This document shows, in pieces, positions 7,803 to 18,607 of a stretch of 64,000 nucleotides of DNA. The stretch lies in contig NZ_LVZK01000003.1 in NCBI RefSeq assembly GCF_001652275.1, forward strand, positions 310,001 to 374,000, given 5' to 3'. The translations under genes were made by a program, and so were the position numbers. Numbering within the stretch: the first letter of the stretch is position 1; every line of letters begins with the position of its first letter. Under the pieces are notes generated by a model. That model saw only the letters and a program-made list of their open reading frames with translations. It ran no database searches and was not told where the DNA came from. Source of the stretch: Peptidiphaga gingivicola. Lineage in GTDB: Bacteria > Actinomycetota > Actinomycetes > Actinomycetales > Actinomycetaceae.

Positions 7803-10487
7803 ATGACGAAATCGACAGACGAATTCAAGGCGGCCAATTTCGGGGGCGAGCTTCGCGAGCGCGTGGAGGTTCCCGGCAAGGCAAGCCTCGAGGGCCTCGA
7901 AAACCGCTGGGGAAGGCACTGGCAAGAGGACGGCACGTACGTCTTCGACCGCACCGCGACCCGCGAGAACGTCTATTCGATCGACACTCCCCCGCCCACC
8001 GTGTCCGGCTCCCTGCACGTGGGCCACGTCTTCTCCTACACTCACACCGACACGATGGCGCGCTACCAGCGCATGCGCGGCAAGTCGGTCTTCTACCCTA
8101 TGGGCTGGGACGACAACGGCCTGCCCACCGAGCGGCGCGTGCAGAACTACTACGGCGTGCGCTGCGACCCGTCGCTGCCCTACGACCCCGATTTCGTCCC
8201 TCCCCACGACGGCGGCGACGGCAAGTCGATCAAATACGCCGACCAGATGCCGATCTCGCGGCGCAATTTCATCGAGCTGTGCTGGAAGCTGACCGAGGAG
8301 GACGAGGCGCAGTTCGAGGCGCTCTGGCGCTACCTGGGACTCTCGGTCGATTGGAGCCAGCACTATCAGACGATCGGGCCGAAGGCTCAGAAGATCGCCC
8401 AGGCTGGGTTCCTGCGGAACCTCGAACGCGGCGAGGCATACCAGGCTCAGGCTCCCGGGCTGTGGGACGTGACTTTCCAAACGGCCGTCGCCCAGGCGGA
8501 GTTGGAGGCCCGCGAATACCCCGGGGCCTATCACTCGCTCGCGTTCCACGGCGAGGGCGGCGACGTCGTCATCGAAACTACGCGCCCGGAGCTGCTTCCC
8601 GCCTGCGTCGCGCTCATTGCGCACCCCGACGACGAACGCTACAGCCACCTCTTCGGCACAACCGTGACGTCCCCGATCTTCGACGTCGAGCTTCCCGTCC
8701 TCGCCCACCCCGCGGCGGAGGTCGAGAAGGGCGCGGGAATCGCCATGTGCTGCACCTTCGGCGACCTGACCGACGTCGTGTGGTGGCGCGAACTGGACCT
8801 GCCCATGCGCTCGGTGCTCGGCAAAGACGGCCGCATCCTCGCGCAGACGCCGGAGTGGATTGCGTCCGAACGCGGCGTCGCCGCCTACGAGGCCATGGCC
8901 GGGAAAACGGCTTTCTCCGCCCGAAAGGCGCTCGTCGAGGCGCTGACCGACAGCGGCGAGATGCTCGGCGAGCCCAAGCCCACGTCCCGCATGACGAACT
9001 TCTTCGAGAAGGGCGACAAACCGCTGGAGATCGTCACGTCGCGCCAGTGGTACATCCGCAACGGCGGGCGCGACCACATCGAGGCCAACGGCAAGCAGCT
9101 GCGCGAGAACCTGATCGCTGCCGGAAACGAGCTCGCCTTCCACCCTGATTTCATGCACGTGCGCTACGACAACTGGGTCGGAGGCCTCAACACCGATTGG
9201 CTCATCTCCCGCCAGCGCTTCTTCGGCGTGCCGATCCCGCTGTGGTATCGGGTGCGCGAGTCCGGCGAGGTCGATTACGACGACGTCATCGTGCCCGGCG
9301 TCGAGCGCCTTCCCGTCGACCCCTCGTCGGACGCCCCCGAAGGCTTCAGCGAGGCCCAGCGCGGCGAGCCGGGCGGCTTCGTCGGCGAGATCGACATCAT
9401 GGACACGTGGGCCACGTCCTCTCTCAGCCCCCAGATCGCGGGCGGATGGCTGACGGACGAGGACCTGTTCTCGCGCGTCTACCCGATGGACGTGCGCCCG
9501 CAAGGCCAGGACATCATCCGCACGTGGCTTTTCTCCTCGATGGTGCGCGCCCACCTGGAATTCGGGGAGAACCCGTGGAGGCACGCCGCAATCTCCGGGT
9601 GGATCCTGGATCCGGACCGGAAGAAGATGTCCAAATCCAAGGGCAACGTGGTCACCCCGATGGCCCTGCTCGAAAAGCACGGGTCGGACGCGGTGCGCTA
9701 CTGGGCCGCGAGCGCCAGGCTCGGCGTGGACGCGACCTTCGACGAACAGCAGATGAAGATCGGGCGCCGTCTGGCGATGAAGGTGCTCAATGCCTCGAAA
9801 TTCGCCCTGTCGATGGGCGGCGAGGGGGGGCCTGCGGACGTCGACGTCGCCGCCGTGACCGAGCCGGCGGACCGCGCGGTCCTCGCGGGCCTCGCCGACG
9901 TCGTCGATGAGGCGACCGCCTCCTTCGACGCCTACGACCACACCCGTGCGCTCGAACTTGCCGAGTCTTGCTTCTGGTCCTTCTGCGACGATTATCTGGA
10001 GCTCGTCAAGGACCGCGCCTACTCGGACGAGCCTTCCTCGCGGTCCGCCCGAGTGGCCCTCAACGTCGCTGTGGACGTTTTCCTGCGGCTCCTTGCACCG
10101 TTCATCCCATACGCAACGGAAGAAGTGTGGAGCTGGTTCCGCACGGGTTCGGTCCATCGCGCCGCCTGGCCGAGCTCGGAGCCCTTGCGCGCCGCGGCCG
10201 CGGGCGCGGACGCCGAGATCCTGCGGGTGGCGGGCGAGGCTTTGACCGCGCTGCGGAAGGTGAAGTCGGAGAACAAGGTCTCCCAGCGCACGACGTACGC
10301 TGCGGTCTCCATCGAGGTGGCCGAAGCCGACCGCGCACGGCTCGACGCGGTGCACGCCGATCTCGTGCGGGCCGCGCACGTCCGCGGCGATCTCAACGCC
10401 AGTTCGGTGGCGGGCGAGGCGCCGGTGGCGGTCGCCTCCTACGAGCTGGACCCGCCCGAGCCTAAAAAGCCCGCCTCGGCACATTAA
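7803..10487 (+). CDS. valS: Valine--tRNA ligase
   Basis: 894 aa. Charges tRNA-Val in the cytosol. Class Ia features: HIGH-type motif SGSLHVGHV near residue 65, the editing (CP1) insertion, KMSKS at about 610 (KKMSKSKGNV), and a C-terminal anticodon-binding domain. It is the compact type whose N-terminus reads SLEGLENRWG...YSIDTPPPTVSG, found in actinomycetes. The frame is open 46 codons further upstream, but the family begins at the ATG at 7803. No Shine-Dalgarno site precedes it; AAGAAT ends 8 bases before the ATG, so the mRNA may be leaderless. A strong terminator follows. Confidence 0.97.
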   Translation: MTKSTDEFKAANFGGELRERVEVPGKASLEGLENRWGRHWQEDGTYVFDRTATRENVYSIDTPPPTVSGSLHVGHVFSYTHTDTMARYQRMRGKSVFYPMGWDDNGLPTERRVQNYYGVRCDPSLPYDPDFVPPHDGGDGKSIKYADQMPISRRNFIELCWKLTEEDEAQFEALWRYLGLSVDWSQHYQTIGPKAQKIAQAGFLRNLERGEAYQAQAPGLWDVTFQTAVAQAELEAREYPGAYHSLAFHGEGGDVVIETTRPELLPACVALIAHPDDERYSHLFGTTVTSPIFDVELPVLAHPAAEVEKGAGIAMCCTFGDLTDVVWWRELDLPMRSVLGKDGRILAQTPEWIASERGVAAYEAMAGKTAFSARKALVEALTDSGEMLGEPKPTSRMTNFFEKGDKPLEIVTSRQWYIRNGGRDHIEANGKQLRENLIAAGNELAFHPDFMHVRYDNWVGGLNTDWLISRQRFFGVPIPLWYRVRESGEVDYDDVIVPGVERLPVDPSSDAPEGFSEAQRGEPGGFVGEIDIMDTWATSSLSPQIAGGWLTDEDLFSRVYPMDVRPQGQDIIRTWLFSSMVRAHLEFGENPWRHAAISGWILDPDRKKMSKSKGNVVTPMALLEKHGSDAVRYWAASARLGVDATFDEQQMKIGRRLAMKVLNASKFALSMGGEGGPADVDVAAVTEPADRAVLAGLADVVDEATASFDAYDHTRALELAESCFWSFCDDYLELVKDRAYSDEPSSRSARVALNVAVDVFLRLLAPFIPYATEEVWSWFRTGSVHRAAWPSSEPLRAAAAGADAEILRVAGEALTALRKVKSENKVSQRTTYAAVSIEVAEADRARLDAVHADLVRAAHVRGDLNASSVAGEAPVAVASYELDPPEPKKPASAH

Positions 10488-10507
10488 GAAGCAGGGGCGT
10501 CGCAAAC

Positions 10508-10554
10508 GGGCGTCGGAGCCGCGAATCGTCGCTTTGCGGCTCCGACGCCCATTT
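10508..10554. terminator. Strong terminator after valS
   Basis: GGGCGTCGGAGCCGC (10508-10522) pairs perfectly over 15 bp with GCGGCTCCGACGCCC (10536-10550), followed by ATTTTG. The stretch 10555-10775 beyond it holds the fadD promoter region (a TATCCT hexamer near 10748) and nothing else I recognise. Confidence 0.9.
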
Positions 10555-10775
10555 TGAGAAACTGCGCCTTGTTAACCGCCTTACACCTCGCCAAGCCGCC
10601 CCCTTAAAGGCGTCGCCTTTGCATACACGGACAAATCGGCAGCGTGAACCGCGCGGCGGCGTCGCCTCCCACTGATCCGCTTGCAGTTGCAGTGCCCGAA
10701 AAAGCCTCATCTTCGTTAGGCTGGAAGCAAACTTCCCGACAGTCCGCTATCCTACTGAGGGGTAGAAAGGATGCT

Positions 10776-12608
10776 ATGAGCAACGTTGTCGAAATCGACG
10801 GCCGGCGGGCCGCCTATCGCGCCGGAAAGATCACGATCACCGAATCGATGTCCATTCCGTGGGTCATGCGCAATCACGCACACGATCGCGCCGAACAGAT
10901 CGTATTTGAGCGCAAATCTTCCATCAACACCTGGGTTCCCGTGACGTGGCGCCAGTTTTACGCCGAAGTTCGCGCGCTGGCGCGAGGCCTCCTCGCCCTC
11001 GGCGTCGAACCCAACGACCATATCGCGATCATGAGCCATTCACGCTACGAGTTTGCGCTTTTCGATCAGGCGACGTGGGCCGTGGGCGCGCAGCTCATTC
11101 CCATATACGAAACCGATTCGACCGATCAGGCCAGATGGATCGTCAAAGACTCCCAGTGCCGAATGGCGATTGCGGAGACTCCCCAGATCCGCGACGTCCT
11201 CGCACCCCTGCTCCCGGAGCTGGACCATTTCGAGGCGATCCACGTCGTCGAGGAAAACGCCGTCGAGAAAATCTCGGCAAAGGGTTCCCTCGCGCTCGAC
11301 CCCGAGATCGACCGGAGGATCGATGCGACGACAGCCGACGACCTCGCCACAATCATCTACACATCCGGCACCACCGGCCTTCCCAAAGGCGCACGTCTGA
11401 CCCATCGCAACCTCCTTCACGTGGCCATCAACGGCCCCCTGGACGACGGCCTTTCGCGGATCATCGGCGGAATGCAGCGCAGCCTCCTGGCCCTTCCCAT
11501 GGCCCACGTCTTCGCGCGCTTCATTTGCCTCATGTCGATGTACTCGGGCAACGTCACGGGGTTCGCACCTGACGCCAAGAACCTTGTCTCCGACGTTCAG
11601 AGCTTCCGTCCGACCTATATCCTGGCCGTTCCGCGGATTTTTGAGAAAATCTACAACGCGGCGGACGCCAAAGCCGGCAAGGGCCTCAAACTCAAACTCT
11701 TCAGGCACTTCGCCAAGGTCGCGATCGAATACTCGCGCGCGCTCGACAAACCCGGCGGGCCTTCGCTTGCCCTCAAGGCCGAGCACCGCCTGGGCGAACG
11801 CCTAGTCTATTCCTCGATCCGCTCGATCCTCGGGGGGAATCTGCGCAACAGCATTTCGGGAGGCGCGCCGCTGGGAGCGCGCCTCGGCCACTTCTTCCGC
11901 GGCGTCGGCATCAATGTGTACGAAGGCTACGGATTGACCGAGACGTCCGCACCGACCTCCGTCAACACTCCGCATTTCATGCGCATCGGCTCGGTGGGCC
12001 CCGCATACCCCGGCTGCTATGTGTCCGTGGACGACGACGGCGAGATCCTCGGCAAAGGCGACCACATCTTCGTCGGATACAACAACAACTCTGAGGCGAC
12101 GGCCGCCGCTTTCACGGAAGACGGGTGGTTCCGCACCGGCGATTTGGGTGAGATCGACGACGACGGATTCATCTTCATCACCGGCCGCAAGAAGGAGCTG
12201 ATCGTCACAGCCGGCGGCAAGAACGTCGCCCCCGCCGTCCTCGAGGACAGGCTGCGGGGCCATCCGCTCATTTCCCAAGTGGTCGTCGTCGGCGACCAGA
12301 AACCCTTCATCGGAGCCCTCGTCACGTTGGACTCCGAAATGCTGCCCGGTTGGCTGAGAAATCACGGGCTTCCAGAGATGAGCGCGAGCGAGGCATCCGA
12401 GGATCCTCAGGTTCTCGCCGCTATCGACAGGGCGATCAAACGCGCGAACGATTCGGTCTCCCGGGCCGAGTCGATCCGCAAGTTCAGGATCCTTCCCATC
12501 GACTTCACGGTCGCCAACGGGTATATGACGCCCTCAATGAAGGTCAAGCGCGCGTCGGTGATTCGAGACTTCAACGAGGAGATCGAGAGGATCTACGCGG
12601 CGGGCTAG
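10776..12608 (+). CDS. fadD: Long-chain fatty-acid--CoA ligase (AMP-forming)
   Basis: 610 aa. Activates fatty acids to acyl-CoA via acyl-adenylate at the membrane. ANL-superfamily motifs are clear: P-loop IIYTSGTTGLPKGARLTH (about 195-212), A5 motif GYGLTE, and TGDLGEIDDDGFIFITGRKKELIVTAGGKNV (hinge and A8). The C-terminal catalytic Lys lies in the last 20 residues (PSMKVKR). The start at 10776 is chosen because AAAGGA lies 4-5 bases upstream and homologues begin there; the frame is open 44 codons upstream. Its TAG stop shares the tetranucleotide CTAG (12605-12608) with the stop of the convergent chorismate mutase gene. Confidence 0.92.
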   Translation: MSNVVEIDGRRAAYRAGKITITESMSIPWVMRNHAHDRAEQIVFERKSSINTWVPVTWRQFYAEVRALARGLLALGVEPNDHIAIMSHSRYEFALFDQATWAVGAQLIPIYETDSTDQARWIVKDSQCRMAIAETPQIRDVLAPLLPELDHFEAIHVVEENAVEKISAKGSLALDPEIDRRIDATTADDLATIIYTSGTTGLPKGARLTHRNLLHVAINGPLDDGLSRIIGGMQRSLLALPMAHVFARFICLMSMYSGNVTGFAPDAKNLVSDVQSFRPTYILAVPRIFEKIYNAADAKAGKGLKLKLFRHFAKVAIEYSRALDKPGGPSLALKAEHRLGERLVYSSIRSILGGNLRNSISGGAPLGARLGHFFRGVGINVYEGYGLTETSAPTSVNTPHFMRIGSVGPAYPGCYVSVDDDGEILGKGDHIFVGYNNNSEATAAAFTEDGWFRTGDLGEIDDDGFIFITGRKKELIVTAGGKNVAPAVLEDRLRGHPLISQVVVVGDQKPFIGALVTLDSEMLPGWLRNHGLPEMSASEASEDPQVLAAIDRAIKRANDSVSRAESIRKFRILPIDFTVANGYMTPSMKVKRASVIRDFNEEIERIYAAG

Positions 12609-12912
12609 TGGGAGAATTCGTCGGCTATCCGCTCGTGGTGGCGGATCACCTCGGAGACGATGAAGCGGAGAAACTTCTCGGCGAAAACCGGGTCGAGCCC
12701 GGCATCCGCAGCCAGCTTTCGCAGGCGGCGGATCTGCCGCTCCTCACGCTCGGGATCCGAGGGCGGCATCGAGTTCGTGGCCTTGAGCCTGCCGACTTGT
12801 TGCGTGCAGCGGAAGCGCTCGGCGAGAATGTGGATCAGGGCGGCGTCGAGGTTGTCAATCGTTCGGCGATGTTCCTCCAGGAGTTTACGCGCCTCGTCGC
12901 CTGAGATCTCCA

Positions 12913-12913
<1 letters not shown>
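12605..12913 (-). CDS. Chorismate mutase (AroQ class)
   Basis: 102 aa, all helical. Rearranges chorismate to prephenate on the way to Phe and Tyr. Recognisable AroQ elements: RRTIDNLDAALIHILAERFRCTQQVGRLKA in helix 1 (Arg16, Arg34 region, Lys44) and the C-terminal FLRFIVSEVIRHHERI. The charged active-site pattern R...R...K...E is present. The ATG at 12913 overlaps the TGA of clpX by one base (TGATG), so it is translationally coupled to clpX, an unusual partner for an aromatic biosynthesis gene. It converges on fadD with overlapping stop codons. Confidence 0.85.
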
Positions 12914-14172
<1,259 letters not shown>

Positions 14173-14318
14173 CCAAACTCCTCTATATGTGTCGAGGCTA
14201 TCGTGATACCTCGCTAGGTGAGGCTATCACGGGATCGCGGACGTGTGGAAAGGATACGCCGAGAAGCGAAGGGCGGAAGTTCGAGCCCTCTCGCTTCTCG
14301 GCGAGGATTTGGAGACAG

Positions 14319-14969
14319 TCAGCTTCCCGACGGCGCCTTGCGAGAGGTCAGGACCTGATCGACCAGTCCGTACTCTTTGGCGTCGTTGGCGGTAAGAATC
14401 TTGTCTCGCTTGATGTCGTTTTTGATCTCGTCGGCGGGCTTGCCCGAATGATGCGACAGCGTGTCGCACAGCCAATCGTTCATCCGCTCGAGCTCGTCGG
14501 CGACGATCGCGATGTCCGATGCCTGCCCCTGCATTCCCTCCATGGCTGGCTCGTGAATGAGGACGCGCGCATTCGGCAGGGCGAGACGCCGCCCGGGCGA
14601 GCCCGCTGCGAGCAGAACGGCCGCGGCCGACGCCGCCTGGCCCAGGCACACCGTCTGTATCTGCGGCTTGATGTACTGCATCGTGTCGTAGATCGCGGTC
14701 AGCGCCGTGAAAGATCCGCCGGGCGAATTGATGTACATCGTGATGGGCGAATCCGGGTCTTGGGACTCAAGGACGAGAAGCTGAGCCATGATGTCGTCGG
14801 CGGACGCGTCATCGACTTGGACGCCGAGAAAGATGATTCGGTCCTCGAAAAGCTTGGCGTACGGATCCTGCCTCTTATACCCGTAGGGCGTGCGCTCCTC
14901 GAAGTTGGGCAGGACGTAACGGGCGGACGGCATGGCCGGCGCCAAGCCCGAAAAGTGTGGAGAGTTCAT
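14319..14969 (-). CDS. clpP2: ATP-dependent Clp protease proteolytic subunit 2
   Basis: 216 aa from the ATG at 14969. Serine protease subunit of the ClpP1P2 chamber. Catalytic residues: Ser in CLGQAASAAAVLLAAG, His in VLIHEPA, and Asp in the KILTANDAKEYGLVD region. Start choice: GGAGGA lies 9 bases before 14969, the best spacing; three other in-frame ATGs (14978, 14996, 15014) stand in a triplicated 18-bp repeat, each directly behind its own GAGGA. The ATG at 15014 overlaps the clpP1 stop as ATGA. In any case it is coupled to clpP1. Actinobacteria need both ClpP paralogues to form the active mixed tetradecamer. Confidence 0.95.
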   Translation of the reverse strand: MNSPHFSGLAPAMPSARYVLPNFEERTPYGYKRQDPYAKLFEDRIIFLGVQVDDASADDIMAQLLVLESQDPDSPITMYINSPGGSFTALTAIYDTMQYIKPQIQTVCLGQAASAAAVLLAAGSPGRRLALPNARVLIHEPAMEGMQGQASDIAIVADELERMNDWLCDTLSHHSGKPADEIKNDIKRDKILTANDAKEYGLVDQVLTSRKAPSGS

Positions 14970-15019
14970 ATTGCTCATTCCTCCGTCGATCCTCATTCCT
15001 CGCTGGACTCTCATTCCTC
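14966..15019 (-). repeat. 18-bp tandem triplication carrying SD plus ATG at the clpP1-clpP2 junction
   Basis: Read on the minus strand, GAGGAATGAG starts at 15019, 15001 and 14983, exactly 18 bases apart. Each copy holds a Shine-Dalgarno-like GAGGA and an in-frame ATG. The first copy includes the TGA of clpP1. The result is four possible in-frame starts for ClpP2 (15014, 14996, 14978, 14969). Confidence 0.85.
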
Positions 15020-15622
15020 GTTCGATCCGCCGATGGCGTTGGCGCTGGAAACTATGCGGTCGACGAAACCGTATTCGAGCGCCTCTTGCGCGTTGAACCA
15101 ATGGTCGCGATCGCCGTCTTCGATGACCTGCTCGGGCGTCTTTCCCGTGGCCTCGGCGGTGATCTCGGCGAGCTCCCTCTTCATCTGCAAGATGAGATCG
15201 GCGTTGATGCGAATGTCCGTGGCCGTTCCGCCGGCGCCTCCGAGCGGCTGGTGCAGGAGCACGCGGGCGTGGGGGGTGATGTACCGCTTCCCCTTCGCCC
15301 CCGCCGACAGCAGGAACTGCCCCATCGACGCCGCCATGCCCATGCCCACCGTCACCACGTCCGGCTGGATGAACTGCATCGTGTCGTAGATCGCCATGCC
15401 TGCGGTCACCGAGCCGCCGGGCGAATTGATGTAAAGGTAAATGTCCCTCTCCGGGTCCTCGGCGGCCAAAAGCAGCATCTGGGCGCAGATGATGTTCGCG
15501 TTGTCCTCGCGGACTTCCTCGCCAAGCCAGATGATTCGCTCCTTGAGGAGCCGGGTGTAGACCGACTCCTCCAGCATGCCGTGCTGCGGCGTCTGTCCCT
15601 TCATAGCGGGCGTAGTGCTCAC
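15011..15622 (-). CDS. clpP1: ATP-dependent Clp protease proteolytic subunit 1
   Basis: 203 aa starting with GTG at 15622; GGAAGGA lies about 7 bases upstream, and the frame's extension further upstream is not conserved-looking. Catalytic Ser in [14 protein letters not shown], His in VLLHQPLGG, Asp in the [19 protein letters not shown] segment. Partner of ClpP2 in the self-compartmentalised protease. First gene of the clpP1-clpP2 unit, downstream of tig on the same strand after 148 bp that contain a GGACGG/CCGTCC hairpin (about 15753-15772). Confidence 0.95.
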   Translation of the reverse strand: MSTTPAMKGQTPQHGMLEESVYTRLLKERIIWLGEEVREDNANIICAQMLLLAAEDPERDIYLYINSPGGSVTAGMAIYDTMQFIQPDVVTVGMGMAASMGQFLLSAGAKGKRYITPHARVLLHQPLGGAGGTATDIRINADLILQMKRELAEITAEATGKTPEQVIEDGDRDHWFNAQEALEYGFVDRIVSSANAIGGSNEE

Positions 15623-15770
15623 GCGTCGTCCTTCCTCATCCGGGTGGTTCCCGGCCGTTGTTACCCCTCGACGATAGCCGGTCGCGGCCCTCGATTCACC
15701 GCCGGATGGGGACTTTTCGCTGTAGGCGCATGGTCTTGAGGGACGGAGCCTGAGCCCCGTCCCCGGAGAG

Positions 15771-17240
15771 TCAGCCTTCGAGCTTTTCGAGCAGCGTCTT
15801 GCGCGCCTTGCCCGCCTTCTCGGCCTCGATGATGCGCGCCTTCTCCGCATCGTCGGCCGTTGCTACGTAGGCGAGCACGTCATCGATTTTCGCCGATGCC
15901 GGGTCGAAAGGCTCCGGGGCCTTGGAGGCTTTCTCGCCGAACGCGGGGGTCGGCTGGTCCTCGGGGGCTTCGCCGACGACGGCGGCGACGTCGACCGCCT
16001 CGCCGTTGGAATCGACGACGTTGACGAGGCGGAGATAGGCGATCAGCGCCTTGCCGCGCGCGAGCTCGGCCGCGAACGAGCTGACCTGGTTCGCCTGAGC
16101 GGCGGCCTGGATGAACTCATTGGGATCCATGCCGTAAGCCTGCGCTTGCTGAACCATGAAGTTGAAGAGCTCGTTTTGCTCGATGTCGACGGCGAAGGCC
16201 TCGGCGAGGACGTCGAGAAGCAATTGGTCGCGCATGAGACGCTCGGACTCGGCGCGCGCCTCGGGTTCGTGCTCGTCGCCGAGCTCCTTGCCTTCCATCT
16301 CGAGGTGGCGGACGACCTCTTCCTCGAGCGCCTCCTTGGGCAGCGGGAAGTCGACCGCGTCGCGCAGTTTCTCGCTCAAAAGGTCGCGCGCCGCGTAAAC
16401 CTGGGCGGAGGCTTTGGCCTTCTCAGCTTCGCCGCGCAAATCCTCGCGCAGCTCCTCGATCGTGTCGAACTCGGAAGCGAGCTGGGCGAAATCGTCGTCG
16501 GCCTCCGGAAGCTCGGATTCCTTGACGTCGTTGGCGACAACGGTCACTTCGGCTTCCTCGCCCTCGTGCTCGCCGCCGGCCAGCTCGGTCGTAAACGTCG
16601 CCGATTCCCCTGCCTTCAAGCCGGTGAGGGCGCCGTCGATGCCATCGACCATCGTTCCCGAGCCGATCTTGTAGGAGACTCCGGAGACCGAGTCGACCTC
16701 CTCGTCGTCGATCTTCGCGACCATGTCGACCGTGACGTAATCGCCGTCCTTCGCTGCGCGCTCAACCGCCTTGAGAGTGCCAAAACGCTCGCGCAAGGCC
16801 GTGAGGCGCTCCTCGACGTCGTCCTCGGTGACCTCCGCGGGATCGACGACGATCGTGAACGAAGACGGCTCCGGAATGGCGATCTCGGGACGCACCTCGA
16901 CGGTCACCGTGAAGACGAGATCCTCAGTGGAGCCTTTCTCCGCGGGAACGGCGGTGACATCGACCTCCGGACGGGACATGGGGTGAAGCGAATTCTCTTC
17001 GACCGCGGCGCCGTAATAGCGGTCGAGCGAGCTGTTGACCGCCTCCTCGACGATGACGCCGCGTCCGAACTGGGCTTCAATGACGCGGGCGGGAATGTGG
17101 CCGCGCCGGAAGCCGGGGATGTTGACCTGCTTGCCGATCTCCTTGGCTGCCGCATCGATGGCGGGTTTGAACTCCTCGAACGGCACCTCAACGGTCAGCT
17201 TGACCTTGGTGGGATCGAGATTCTCGACGGAGCTCTTCAC
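15771..17240 (-). CDS. tig: Trigger factor (ribosome-associated chaperone and prolyl isomerase)
   Basis: 489 aa, on the long side (family about 430-470) because of a C-terminal Ala/Lys/Asp-rich tail. The N-terminal ribosome-binding domain has the signature [17 protein letters not shown] (residues about 43-59). The FKBP-type PPIase domain lies about 150-250 and the helical arms beyond it. GTG start at 17240 with GGAGA 4 bases upstream. Located upstream of clpP1-clpP2 in the usual tig-clpP-clpX order. An 18-bp GC palindrome lies just upstream in the leader. Confidence 0.95.
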   Translation of the reverse strand: MKSSVENLDPTKVKLTVEVPFEEFKPAIDAAAKEIGKQVNIPGFRRGHIPARVIEAQFGRGVIVEEAVNSSLDRYYGAAVEENSLHPMSRPEVDVTAVPAEKGSTEDLVFTVTVEVRPEIAIPEPSSFTIVVDPAEVTEDDVEERLTALRERFGTLKAVERAAKDGDYVTVDMVAKIDDEEVDSVSGVSYKIGSGTMVDGIDGALTGLKAGESATFTTELAGGEHEGEEAEVTVVANDVKESELPEADDDFAQLASEFDTIEELREDLRGEAEKAKASAQVYAARDLLSEKLRDAVDFPLPKEALEEEVVRHLEMEGKELGDEHEPEARAESERLMRDQLLLDVLAEAFAVDIEQNELFNFMVQQAQAYGMDPNEFIQAAAQANQVSSFAAELARGKALIAYLRLVNVVDSNGEAVDVAAVVGEAPEDQPTPAFGEKASKAPEPFDPASAKIDDVLAYVATADDAEKARIIEAEKAGKARKTLLEKLEG

Positions 17241-17258
17241 TAATTCTCCAAGCGTAAG

Positions 17259-17276
17259 GGGCGGCCGCGGCCGCCC
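17259..17276. promoter_or_regulatory. Perfect 18-bp GC palindrome in the tig leader
   Basis: GGGCGGCCGCGGCCGCCC is fully self-complementary and ends 18 bases before the tig GTG codon. In RNA it could fold next to the ribosome-binding site; as DNA it could be a dimer binding site. Which applies, if either, is unknown. Confidence 0.5.
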
Positions 17277-17511
17277 GGGCGATTCTTGGAATCGGCGCGG
17301 AACGCCGATTCCACATGGCTGTGGACTGCACGTCGGCGGGGGCGCGGCGCCGACGTCGTCCGTCCCGTCCGCAACCCGCTACGCCGCGTGCACGCATACC
17401 CGCTAATACTACGCCATTGCCGCTGCGATTGCTGCCCCGAAGGCGACTCCATCGTCGCCCCGAGAGCAACGTCTAGCTCCCGTGAAGGCGGCGAGTCCCT
17501 TTCGACCGAAA

Positions 17512-17546
17512 CGGCGGACCCGCGCCCTTCCAGCGCGGGTCCGCCG
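17512..17546 (-). terminator. Terminator downstream of the GH16-like gene
   Basis: A perfect 14-bp stem (17512-17525 with 17533-17546, CGGCGGACCCGCGC on the plus strand) around a 7-base loop. In minus-strand reading it is followed by TTTCGG. It lies about 50 bp after the stop at 17595. The remaining spacer 17277-17511 shows no gene. Confidence 0.75.
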
Positions 17547-17594
17547 CATGCTTTTCCATTCCCGACGTTTTCCGTTCGCGACGTCGTCGCGAAG

Positions 17595-18437
17595 CTACTT
17601 AGCAGGCGTGTACTTGTAGTCGCTGACCTTGACGGAGAAGTTCTTAGACTTTTCGTTCTCAGCCTTGAGCCCGTGGCACCAGGCGTTCATGTGCATGCGC
17701 GTGGTCTTTGTGGGCACGGGCACGCCCTCGGTGAGGCTGCCGCTGTGGAGGAGCCTGCTGCGGTTGCCGTCCCACAGCTTCCAGGTGATCTTTCCCTTTT
17801 CCCACTTGACGTCCACCTGGAACTTGTAGATTCCCTCTTGAGCGACAACGTAATCGCCAATGTTGTGCTTGCGGCCGCCGTTGTCCTGATAATAGGTGAA
17901 CTTGTTGTGGATCTTGGCGCCCTTTTCGCTCCACCTCGACGCTTCAATCAGGTCGATTTCGGTGAATCCCTCCTTTGCCTGCTCACCCCAGTCATAGGTG
18001 AATGCGCCGAAAATGGCGTGCTCGTCGAAGCCGGTGGTCCCCGTCTCGAAGGCGAAGTGGTAATCGCCGTAGCCCACCGTCTGCGAACTGACGGCTTCGG
18101 AGCCCGCCATCTTCTTACTTTTGTTGTTGTACCTCGCGGACAGGTAGAGGCTGCCGCCTTCGACGTGGGCCTGGTCTTTATTCCACTCGCCGCTCTTGAT
18201 CGGACCGCCGGGCTTCCAACTGGTGTCGCGTGCATACCATTTCTGGCCTGCCCACTCGAAGGTGCGCGCGCCGTCGAAGTTTTCCCTTGTGGGAAGGGTC
18301 TCCAGCAGGCTCCCCCACGTGCCAGACCCGTCGGAATGGCCGTCGCCTGCGGGCGAGCTCGCGTTCGCGGGCCCACCTGGGAACACCATGGACGCAGCGC
18401 ACAGCGCCGCGGCCAGTGTCAGGTGCCTTTTCTTCAT
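17595..18437 (-). CDS. Secreted glycoside hydrolase family 16-like protein
   Basis: 280 aa. Clean signal peptide (MKKRHLTLAAALCAASMVFPGGPANA). The body is beta-rich, with Trp-rich strands and the motif EIDLIE at about residue 155-160, the ExDxxE catalytic signature of GH16 (Glu nucleophile, Asp, Glu acid/base). HNKFTYYQDNGGRKH follows, as expected for a beta-jellyroll cleft edge. Substrate cannot be told; family members cut beta-glucans, agar or other beta-galactans. AGGAG sits 8 bases before the ATG at 18437, which excludes the longer open frame. Single gene between two hairpins. Confidence 0.75.
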   Translation of the reverse strand: MKKRHLTLAAALCAASMVFPGGPANASSPAGDGHSDGSGTWGSLLETLPTRENFDGARTFEWAGQKWYARDTSWKPGGPIKSGEWNKDQAHVEGGSLYLSARYNNKSKKMAGSEAVSSQTVGYGDYHFAFETGTTGFDEHAIFGAFTYDWGEQAKEGFTEIDLIEASRWSEKGAKIHNKFTYYQDNGGRKHNIGDYVVAQEGIYKFQVDVKWEKGKITWKLWDGNRSRLLHSGSLTEGVPVPTKTTRMHMNAWCHGLKAENEKSKNFSVKVSDYKYTPAK

Positions 18438-18562
18438 CGATGTTTCTCCTTCGTCGTATGGACATATACGGCGTTGGGAAAAGGGTCGAGATGCGTGCTT
18501 CGACTCCCTCACCACCACCTTGGTTTAATGATCTCTCTTCATGAGTCCATTGTGAAGGGATG

Positions 18563-18587
18563 TCCCTCCCCTTTGCGAGGGGAGGGA
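18563..18587 (-). terminator. Hairpin between the OmpA-domain gene and the GH16-like gene
   Basis: TCCCTCCCC and GGGGAGGGA form a 9-bp stem around TTTGCGA, about 20 bp after the OmpA-domain stop in minus reading. It lacks a U tract, so it may be a weak terminator or an mRNA stabiliser. Confidence 0.5.
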
Positions 18588-18607
18588 TGCTCGATTAGAA
18601 TATCCCC

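Noticed and set aside
7776-10505. 909-codon minus-strand frame over valS
   Set aside because: Shadow of valS; low-complexity Arg/Gly/Asp/His-rich translation and no motif.
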